In this document: in pieces, positions 58,117-64,000 of the stretch
How the letters are laid out: each line of letters starts with the position of its first letter
Numbering within the stretch: the stretch's first letter is position 1
Assembly: GCF_024345225.1 (NCBI RefSeq)
Contig: NZ_BROD01000001.1
Coordinates: forward strand, 1,364,001 to 1,428,000
Source of the DNA: Clostridium sp. TW13
Lineage (GTDB): Bacteria; Bacillota; Clostridia; Clostridiales; Clostridiaceae
Direction of reading: 5' to 3'
DNA: 64,000 nucleotides
The notes under the pieces: model-generated
Databases searched by the model: none
Seen by the model: the letters and a program-made list of their open reading frames with translations, nothing else
What the model was told of the DNA's origin: nothing
Program-made: the position numbers and the translations under genes

Positions 58117-58776
58117 ATGGACACATTAGTTTTTAATAACAAAATAGTACTACAAGGAAAGGTTGCTTCAGGCTTAGAGTATAGTCATGCTATGTATGGG
58201 GAAAGTTTCTATACCTTTGCATTAGATGTAGTTAGACTTAGTGATTCAAAGGATAGACTAAATATTACTATATCAGAAAGATTATTAATTAATTTTCCTT
58301 TAGAAATAGGTATGGATGTAGTTGTTGACGGTCAACTTAGATCATACAACAAATTTATAGATGGAAATAATAGATTGATTTTAACTGTTTTCGCCAGAGA
58401 AATAGAAATATGCGAAGAAAAGTTTAAAAACCCAAATGAAATATACCTAGATGGATATATATGTAAAGAACCAATATATAGAACTACTCCTTTTGGAAGA
58501 GAAATAGCTGATGTATTATTAGCTGTTAATAGAGCGTATAACAAATCAGATTATATTCCAACTATAGCTTGGGGAAGAAATTCTAGATTCTGCAAGACTT
58601 TAAGTGTTGGTGATAACATAAGAGTATGGGGAAGATTACAAAGTAGAGAATACCAAAAGAAAACTTCAGAAGAAAGCGTTACTAAGAAAATAGCTTATGA
58701 GGTATCAATTTCTAAAATGGAGAAGGTAAAAGACGAAGATAAACAAGAAACAACTGAAGAACAAGGAATTTCATAA
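58117..58776 (+). CDS. Double OB-fold single-stranded DNA-binding-like protein
   Basis: 219 residues with two tandem OB-fold domains. Domain one (about 1-105) has IVLQGKVASGLEYSHAMYGESFYTFALDVVRLS ... GMDVVVDGQLRSY. Domain two (about 108-200) has IYLDGYICKEPIYRTTPFGREIADVLLAVNRAYNKSDYIPTIAWGRNSRFCKTLSVGDNIRVWGRLQSREYQKK, very like the SSB core. The tail is acidic (DEDKQETTEEQGIS) but lacks the DDDIPF end of true SSB. It may work at primosomes or in spores; function unproven. Confidence 0.8.
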   Translation: MDTLVFNNKIVLQGKVASGLEYSHAMYGESFYTFALDVVRLSDSKDRLNITISERLLINFPLEIGMDVVVDGQLRSYNKFIDGNNRLILTVFAREIEICEEKFKNPNEIYLDGYICKEPIYRTTPFGREIADVLLAVNRAYNKSDYIPTIAWGRNSRFCKTLSVGDNIRVWGRLQSREYQKKTSEESVTKKIAYEVSISKMEKVKDEDKQETTEEQGIS

Positions 58777-58801
58777 GAAGTTAACAAAATTGATGTTTGA
58801 G

Positions 58802-58832
58802 AAAAAAAGTCGTGCAATGCACGACTTTTTTT
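58802..58832. terminator. Bidirectional terminator
   Basis: AAAAAAAGTCGTGC and GCACGACTTTTTTT form a perfect 14-base-arm hairpin with loop AAT, between convergent genes. Confidence 0.92.
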
Positions 58833-59541
58833 ATTTTCTTAAATCATCTAGAATTTGAGTTTTATCTTTTGTTTTATCATCAACCTCTTTGATGATTTTA
58901 GCAGGTGTACCAGCGACAACAACACCACTTGGGACATCTTCAACTACTACTGAACCAGCAGCCACTACTGAACCTTTACCGATCTTAACGCCTTCTAGGA
59001 TAACTGAATTAGCTCCTATTAATACATCATCTTCAATTATGCATGGGCTTTTACTTGGTGGTTCTAAAACTCCAGCAACCACTGCTCCAGCTCCAAGATG
59101 CACTCTAGCACCAAGTTGGCCTCTAGCACCAACTACAGCATTCATATCAACCATAGTGCCTTCGCCAATTTCAGCGCCTATATTAATTACTGCACCCATC
59201 ATTATAACTGCATTTTTACCTATAGTTACTTTGTCTCTTATGATTGCACCTGGCTCAATTCTTGCATCTATGTCTAAAAGATTTAACATAGGGATAGCTG
59301 AATTTCTTCTGTCATTTTCCATACGGAAATGTTGTATCTTTTCTTTATTATCTAAAATAACCTCTCTTATCTCACTGCTTTCACCGAAAAGTACGTAGAA
59401 ACCATTAGCACCATACCATTCTATATTTTTCATGTCACAGCCTTCTAAATCTCCACTTACATAGACCTTAGTTGGTGTAGATTTCTTTGATTCTTTTATA
59501 AATCTAGCAATTTCGTATGGGTCTGTAAAATTGTAACTCAT
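58831..59541 (-). CDS. dapH: Tetrahydrodipicolinate N-acetyltransferase
   Basis: Makes N-acetyl-2-amino-6-oxopimelate in the acetylase branch of lysine/diaminopimelate synthesis. 236 residues, the family length. The N-terminal helical domain is followed by a left-handed beta-helix of hexapeptide repeats ([66 protein letters not shown]). PatA-type aminotransferase, dapA and dapB are within 4 kb, supporting this over other hexapeptide transferases. Confidence 0.95.
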   Translation of the reverse strand: MSYNFTDPYEIARFIKESKKSTPTKVYVSGDLEGCDMKNIEWYGANGFYVLFGESSEIREVILDNKEKIQHFRMENDRRNSAIPMLNLLDIDARIEPGAIIRDKVTIGKNAVIMMGAVINIGAEIGEGTMVDMNAVVGARGQLGARVHLGAGAVVAGVLEPPSKSPCIIEDDVLIGANSVILEGVKIGKGSVVAAGSVVVEDVPSGVVVAGTPAKIIKEVDDKTKDKTQILDDLRK

Positions 59542-59872
59542 ATTATCATCCTTTCTATTTATGTACTATTTATTCTACAATATATTTATTATAGTTGATT
59601 AATAATTATTATTAAAGAGAATTTTTATTTTATTCTTTAGGATATTATAATAAAATCAAATTTTTAGATAGCTTATAAGAATTTGATTAGATTTCATATG
59701 GAAAAAGAATAAAAAGAAATTATATCCGCCTGCCAAGTTTTTCTCACATTCGTTTGATAAGGCAGATGCGTAAAAAAAATCTCCAGTTTCACAGTCGCCT
59801 GCTATTTTTTTATTCAAACTGTAGATAAAAAAAACATTTTTAGATAAAATAAAAAGAAGAGGAAGTGAAAGC
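59542..59872. repeat. Intergenic region with dispersed repeat, copy 2
   Basis: No convincing gene in 331 bases. The bases 59716-59734 (GAAATTATATCCGCCTGCC) match 17 of 19 with 54309-54327. The motif CGCCTGC recurs at 59797-59803 in the same region and GGCAGATG at 59761. An open frame on the minus strand is made of this repeat and A/T runs and looks spurious. The right end holds the cobO RBS. Confidence 0.45.
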
Positions 59873-60403
59873 ATGCAAGATAAAGGATACATTCAGATAT
59901 ATACAGGAGATGGAAAGGGGAAGACTACTTGTGCAGTAGGACTTGCAGTGAGAGCAGCAGGAAATGGATACAAGGTAAACTTTGTGCAATTTATGAAGTC
60001 ATGGCAGACTGGAGAGTTGAAGATTCTTGAGAATATTCCGGGCGTTAGTATTTATAGATTTGCAACTCCAAAGGATTTTACTTGGAATTTAACTGAAGAA
60101 GAAAAGGAAGAATTAATAAAGAATATAGAAAAAGGTTTTGAAAATGTGAAAAATCTAATTATGAGTAACTCATGTGATATGTTGATTATAGATGAATTAG
60201 TAGGGGTACTATCCCAAGGATATTTAGATGAAGCTAAGGTAATAGAAGTTTTACAAAGTAAACCAGAACACATGGAAATTATTCTTACGGGCAGAAATGC
60301 ATCAGCCCAATTAATTGAAGTTGCCGATCTAGTTACTGAGATGAAAGAAGTGAAACATTACTACTCAAAAGGAGTAGTAGCAAGAAAGGGGATTGAATTT
60401 TAA
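59873..60403 (+). CDS. cobO: Corrinoid adenosyltransferase (CobO/BtuR type)
   Basis: Transfers the 5'-deoxyadenosyl group from ATP to cob(I)alamin or cobyrinate. 176 residues with the P-loop YTGDGKGKTTCAVGLAVRA, VQFMKSW and the later CDMLIIDELVG, all typical of CobA/CobO. The start follows AGAGGAAGTG. Its last base overlaps the aminotransferase start (TAATG), so the two are coupled, though the functions are unrelated. No cobalamin riboswitch was seen upstream. Confidence 0.95.
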   Translation: MQDKGYIQIYTGDGKGKTTCAVGLAVRAAGNGYKVNFVQFMKSWQTGELKILENIPGVSIYRFATPKDFTWNLTEEEKEELIKNIEKGFENVKNLIMSNSCDMLIIDELVGVLSQGYLDEAKVIEVLQSKPEHMEIILTGRNASAQLIEVADLVTEMKEVKHYYSKGVVARKGIEF

Positions 60404-61545
60404 TGAATCAAAGAGTTTTAGATGTAGAATTGTCAGGTATAAGAAAGTTTTCTAATAAGGTCAGTAAGGTTCCAGGAGCAATTTCGTTGACATTAGGTCA
60501 ACCAGATTTTCCAGTGCCAAAGGCTATAAAAGAGGCTATGAAGACAGCAATTGATGAAGATAAAACTGTTTATACTTCCAATGCAGGAATTTTAGAATTA
60601 AGAGAAGAAATTTCAAATTATTTGAGTTCTTTGGATGTAAATTATGATGCAGATGAAATTTGTATAACTGTTGGGGGAAGTCAGGGACTTTTTGCAGTAA
60701 TTATGGCTCTAATAAACCAAGGTGATAAAGTGCTTATTCCTACACCAGCATATCCAGCTTATGAAAGCATAACTAAGATGGCTGGAGGAACTGTAGTGAA
60801 TTATACTTTAAATGATGATTTTACTATCAATATTGATGAAATAGAAGAGCGATTAAAGGATAAGGATATAAAAGCTATAGTTATATCATATCCGTGCAAT
60901 CCTACTGGAGCAGTTTTAACAAAGGAAGATAGGGATAAGTTAGCTGAATTACTAGCAAAACATGATGTAAAGGTAATAACAGATGAAATTTATGCAGCTT
61001 TATGCTATGAAGATAAATACTACAGTGTAGCACAAATTAAAGAGCTTAGGGATAAATTAATTTATGTTAGTGGATTTTCAAAGATGTTCTCAATGACTGG
61101 ACTTAGACTAGGATATGTTTGTGCACCTAAAGAGATAATGGAGCAGGTTATGAAGGTACATCAATATAATGTATCCTGTGCTACTTCTATGGTTCAATAT
61201 GCTACAGTTGTAGGCTTAAGAGAAAGTTTAGATGATGTAGAATATATGAGGCAAGAGTTTCAAAAGAGAAGAGATTATGTATATAGCCAGCTAAAAGATA
61301 TGGGATTAGAAGTTAATTGTCCTAAGGGAGCTTTTTATATTTTTCCAAACATAAAGAAGACAGGACTTACTTCAGAAGAATTTTGTGATAGATTACTTAA
61401 TGAAATGAAGGTGGCTTGTGTTCCTGGAAGTGCTTTTGGCAAAGGTGGAGAGGGGTATATAAGAATATCCTATAGTTACAGTATGAAAGAGTTGCAGAAG
61501 TCTTTAGGTTTATTAAGAGAGTTTATAGAAAAAATAAAAAATTAA
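60403..61545 (+). CDS. Class I/II PLP aminotransferase (PatA-like)
   Basis: 380 residues with fold type I motifs: GQPDFPVP, NAGILELREEI, VGGSQGLF, SYPCNPTGAV, DEIYAAL, and PLP lysine K227 in YVSGFSKMFSMTGLRLGY. It resembles B. subtilis PatA, an N-acetyl-LL-diaminopimelate aminotransferase. The neighbourhood of dapH, dapA and dapB supports that role, but aspartate or other amino acids are possible substrates. Confidence 0.88.
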   Translation: MNQRVLDVELSGIRKFSNKVSKVPGAISLTLGQPDFPVPKAIKEAMKTAIDEDKTVYTSNAGILELREEISNYLSSLDVNYDADEICITVGGSQGLFAVIMALINQGDKVLIPTPAYPAYESITKMAGGTVVNYTLNDDFTINIDEIEERLKDKDIKAIVISYPCNPTGAVLTKEDRDKLAELLAKHDVKVITDEIYAALCYEDKYYSVAQIKELRDKLIYVSGFSKMFSMTGLRLGYVCAPKEIMEQVMKVHQYNVSCATSMVQYATVVGLRESLDDVEYMRQEFQKRRDYVYSQLKDMGLEVNCPKGAFYIFPNIKKTGLTSEEFCDRLLNEMKVACVPGSAFGKGGEGYIRISYSYSMKELQKSLGLLREFIEKIKN

Positions 61546-61570
61546 TGAAATATTAAGTATGTATATAGAA

Positions 61571-61601
61571 AAAAGGATGTTTCAGTTTGAAACATCCTTT
61601 T
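61571..61601. terminator. Bidirectional terminator
   Basis: AAAAGGATGTTTC and GAAACATCCTTTT form a 13-base-arm perfect hairpin between the convergent aminotransferase and dapB genes. Confidence 0.92.
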
Positions 61602-61610
61602 AGAATTAAA

Positions 61611-62372
61611 TTAAAAATCTAGTCCTATAACATCTTCCATATTGTAAAGTTTATTTTCTGATACTTTAGAAATATATTGGCAGGCTTTTAATGCACCTAC
61701 TGCAAAAACTTCTCTTGATAAAGCATTGTGGGTGAATTTAATAACTTCACCATCACCTGCAAAGATAACATCATGATTTCCAACTATGCTTCCGCCACGA
61801 ATAGCATGAATTCCAATTTCATTCTTGTCTCTTTTTGAAGAGCCACTTCTACCGTAAACATATTCAGTTTCAGTATCTAAACTATTTTTGATTGAATCAG
61901 CAAGAAGAAGAGCTGTACCACTTGGAGCATCTACCTTTTGATTATGATGTTCCTCAATTATTTCAATATCAAAGTTATCCTTAAGTACAGGAGCCACTTT
62001 TCTTAATAACATTGAAATTAGGTTTATACCAACACTCATATTTGCTGAACGGAATATAGGAAGTTCTTTTGATTTATTTTCAATTAGTTGTAGCTGATCT
62101 TCTGTATATCCAGTGGAACAAAGAACTATTGGCTTTTGTTTTTTTAGGGAAAAAGTCAATAAATTTTCTAATGCATCTGCCCTTGAAAAGTCTAGAAGTA
62201 CATCATACTCAACGTTACATTCATCTAAGCTTTTAAAAACAGGATATCCCATATTGTCAGAACCAAATTTATCTATTCCAGCTACAATTGATAAGTTGTC
62301 ATATTTTTTTGAAAGCTCAGAAATAACTCTTCCCATCTTTCCACAACAACCGTGTAATAATATTTTTGTCAT
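61611..62372 (-). CDS. dapB: 4-hydroxy-tetrahydrodipicolinate reductase
   Basis: Reduces 4-hydroxy-tetrahydrodipicolinate for diaminopimelate and lysine. About 253 residues with nucleotide motif [13 protein letters not shown] (usual GxxGxMG), [15 protein letters not shown] (His pair) and [17 protein letters not shown] start at the ATG at 62372 because AAAGGAG lies at normal distance; the upstream TTG is too close. It is the second gene of the dapA-dapB operon. Confidence 0.96.
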   Translation of the reverse strand: MTKILLHGCCGKMGRVISELSKKYDNLSIVAGIDKFGSDNMGYPVFKSLDECNVEYDVLLDFSRADALENLLTFSLKKQKPIVLCSTGYTEDQLQLIENKSKELPIFRSANMSVGINLISMLLRKVAPVLKDNFDIEIIEEHHNQKVDAPSGTALLLADSIKNSLDTETEYVYGRSGSSKRDKNEIGIHAIRGGSIVGNHDVIFAGDGEVIKFTHNALSREVFAVGALKACQYISKVSENKLYNMEDVIGLDF

Positions 62373-62390
62373 TATATGCAACTCCTTTAA

Positions 62391-63269
62391 TTAAAGTAAA
62401 TTATATTTCTTTAATGTATTCTCTAACACAGTTAAATTCTTTTCTTCCATTTCACATAAAGGAAGTCTTAAGTCTCCAACTTTGAACCCTGCTAAATTAA
62501 GAGCAGTTTTTATAGGAATAGGATTATTTTCTATAAATAGAGTATTGGCTAGTTCTAGATATTTTAGCTGTAAATCTAAAGATTCTTTTACATTACCTTT
62601 AAAGAAAGCTTCACATATATTGTGAGTTTCTTCAGGAATTATATTAGCTAGAACAGAGATAACACCAACTCCACCTAAAGAAAGGATAGGTAAAATTTGA
62701 TCATCATTTCCAGAATAAATATCTAAGTTATCTTGACAAAGGGCTTTTATCTTAGCAATTTGAGATATATCTCCGCTAGCTTCTTTTACTGCAACAATAT
62801 TTTTTAGCTTTGAAAGTTCTAATAATGTTTGAGGAAGAATATTCATTCCTGTTCTTGATGGAACATTATAAAGTATTATAGGTATATTAACTGCATCATT
62901 TATAGCAGTAAAGTGTTGTATTAATCCTTTTTGAGTAGTTCTATTGTAATAAGGAGTTATTACAAGCAGACCATCTACTCCAATGCTTTCAGCCCACTTA
63001 GACATAGATATTGAACTAGCTGTATTATTTGAGCCAGTTCCAGCAATTACGGGAATTCTTTTGTTTATTTTTTTAACAGTAAATTCTATGGTTTCTTTAC
63101 GTTCAGCTTCGGACATAGTTGAAGCTTCACCAGTAGTACCACAGATTATTATAGCGTCAGTTTTATTATTAACATGGAATTCAAGCAATTCTCCAAGTTT
63201 ATCAAAATCAACTTTATCTTTTATAAAAGGAGTAATTAAAGCTACTCCTGAGCCTTTAAATAAAGACAT
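62391..63269 (-). CDS. dapA: 4-hydroxy-tetrahydrodipicolinate synthase
   Basis: Condenses pyruvate with aspartate semialdehyde, first step of the lysine branch. 292 residues, TIM-barrel aldolase family. Catalytic Tyr in LYNVPSRTG, Schiff-base Lys in [10 protein letters not shown], plus [16 protein letters not shown] precedes the ATG at 63269. No lysine riboswitch fits in the short region upstream. Confidence 0.97.
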   Translation of the reverse strand: MSLFKGSGVALITPFIKDKVDFDKLGELLEFHVNNKTDAIIICGTTGEASTMSEAERKETIEFTVKKINKRIPVIAGTGSNNTASSISMSKWAESIGVDGLLVITPYYNRTTQKGLIQHFTAINDAVNIPIILYNVPSRTGMNILPQTLLELSKLKNIVAVKEASGDISQIAKIKALCQDNLDIYSGNDDQILPILSLGGVGVISVLANIIPEETHNICEAFFKGNVKESLDLQLKYLELANTLFIENNPIPIKTALNLAGFKVGDLRLPLCEMEEKNLTVLENTLKKYNLL

Positions 63270-63419
63270 ATAATACCTCCTACATTTTTATATTCACTTC
63301 ATTATAGTATATTTTACTCTTCTTTAAAATGATATGTTAACAAATTAATTTGTATATTATATAAAATTTCGTTAAAAATAAAAAATATAATATAATTTTT
63401 GAAACAAAGGAGAATTATT

Positions 63420-63680
63420 ATGAGCAAAACACCATTAAAAAAAGTTATAAAATCTAAATTGAAGGCTCATAAGGAACTAACCAAAGAAGAGCTTATTAGA
63501 GAGAACATAAAATATGAGATAGCAGAGGAGTTAGGGTTAAAGGATAAGGTTGATGAGCTTGGATGGGGTGGTTTAAGTGCGGAAGAGACAGGCAGAATAG
63601 GGGGGATAATGACAAAAAGAAAAAAAGATTTAAAGTTACCATCTAATAGAGAAATTCTTGAAATTTCTAAAGAACATTGA
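63420..63680 (+). CDS. Alpha/beta-type small acid-soluble spore protein (SASP)
   Basis: 86 residues from the ATG at 63420 (AAAGGAG upstream). The family core is clear: KYEIAEELGLKDKVDELGWGGLSAEETGRIGGIMTKRKKD, with the EIA germination-protease-like segment and the GGLSxxExGxxGGxM motif. These proteins coat spore DNA. It differs from major SASPs in a long lysine-rich N-terminus (MSKTPLKKVIKSKLKAHKELTKEEL). A weak SigG-like -35 (TGTATA at 63351) is seen, but no good -10. Confidence 0.9.
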   Translation: MSKTPLKKVIKSKLKAHKELTKEELIRENIKYEIAEELGLKDKVDELGWGGLSAEETGRIGGIMTKRKKDLKLPSNREILEISKEH

Positions 63681-63738
63681 CTTTATTGTAACAATTAATT
63701 AATATAGTTAGAGAAGATTTTTCATGGGGGATTTTGTC

Positions 63739-64000
63739 ATGAACACAAGTTACAAAGATTTTGCCAGCATATATGATGAATTAATATATGAGGATATAGA
63801 TTACAAGAAGATAAAAGAATTTACTCTAGAACTCTGTGAGGAGTATAATGTGAATAAAGAAAATTATTTGGATTTAGCCTGTGGAACTGGTAATGTTGCC
63901 ATAGAAATAGCAGATAGCTTTACCAATAGATTTCTTGTGGATTTATCACAAGATATGCTTCAAGAAGCAGCAGAAAAATTTAGGGGGCAGAGGTTAAAGG
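63739..64000 (+). CDS. SAM-dependent methyltransferase (3' end outside window)
   Basis: The visible 87 residues start MNTSYKDFASIYDELIYEDIDYKKI and contain motif I LDLACGTGNVAIEIA and VDLSQDMLQEA. This is the YqeM/UbiE-like class I methyltransferase pattern. The frame is open to the window edge. The substrate is unknown. GGGGG lies upstream of the ATG. Confidence 0.85.
   Translation, partial: MNTSYKDFASIYDELIYEDIDYKKIKEFTLELCEEYNVNKENYLDLACGTGNVAIEIADSFTNRFLVDLSQDMLQEAAEKFRGQRLK

Noticed and set aside
58889-59398. Plus-strand open frame of 169 codons opposite dapH
   Set aside because: It is an antisense shadow of the hexapeptide repeats of dapH, Thr/Pro/Ala-rich, without RBS.
59542-59872. 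Cobalamin riboswitch upstream of cobO
   Set aside because: No B12-box-like conserved core was found; the GC-rich motifs belong to the repeat.
59656-59892. Minus-strand open frame of 78 codons (KIAGDCETGDFF... region)
   Set aside because: It is built from the dispersed repeat and A/T runs, has no good RBS, and overlaps the cobO start. Treated as a by-product of the repeat.
1-64000. CRISPR arrays, tRNA genes, insertion sequences, prophage genes
   Set aside because: No regularly spaced repeats, no tRNA-like cloverleaf, and no transposase, integrase or phage protein were seen.

Overview
The window is low-GC DNA with strong Gram-positive ribosome binding sites. It carries spore-related genes: an alpha/beta small acid-soluble spore protein, a PdaB-like deacetylase and a BofC-like protein. 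It also has a T-box-controlled valS, the SCIFF peptide with its radical SAM maturase, and a giant 2-hydroxyacyl-CoA dehydratase activator. Together these point to an anaerobic endospore former close to Clostridium sensu stricto. The organism is inferred from gene content only. I see no insertion sequence, prophage, CRISPR array, tRNA or rRNA gene.

Layout. 1-9 kb: an exonuclease-BRCT protein entering from the left edge, a decayed yebC tail, a membrane diguanylate cyclase, a P-loop kinase-like protein, a two-component system with a secreted partner, and argH behind three candidate ArgR boxes. 9-28 kb: a long conserved run on the + strand: BofC-like, ruvA-ruvB-queA-tgt-yajC, a TIGR04086-type membrane protein, SCIFF peptide and maturase, secD-secF, a degenerate RecJ-like protein, apt-relA-dtd-MBL hydrolase-hemZ-hisS-aspS and a CsoR-family regulator. 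28-34 kb: a split ThrE-type exporter, glyA, map with a SEC-C motif, a PAP2 phosphatase, a small winged-helix-like protein, a dipeptidase and an SDR reductase. 34-38 kb: a second two-component system on the minus strand with a DUF2334 protein, behind a perfect palindromic operator. 38-51 kb: M16 peptidase, recX, a transglutaminase-like membrane protein, a TPR protein, the 1426-residue activator, T-box-valS-folC, and TSCPD and DUF4364 proteins. 51-58 kb: amtB behind a possible attenuator, VanW, a TetR regulator with its operator, a phosphotransferase, a GNAT protein and a PdaB-like deacetylase. 58-64 kb: a double OB-fold SSB-like protein, a diaminopimelate/lysine group (dapH, a PatA-type aminotransferase, dapA-dapB), cobO, a spore protein, and a methyltransferase cut by the right edge.

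Most of the window is core housekeeping in a known clostridial order. The signals most worth following are: (1) a RecJ-derived protein that has lost its DHH motif but sits in the recJ position; (2) a hairpin without a U-tract between the SCIFF precursor and its maturase; (3) perfect or near-perfect operators at the minus-strand response regulator and at tetR; (4) a short promoter-terminator unit ahead of amtB; (5) a CxxC motif in the HAMP region of one histidine kinase; (6) the yebC scar and a small dispersed intergenic repeat. I did not find a clearly new multi-gene system; these are the best leads.
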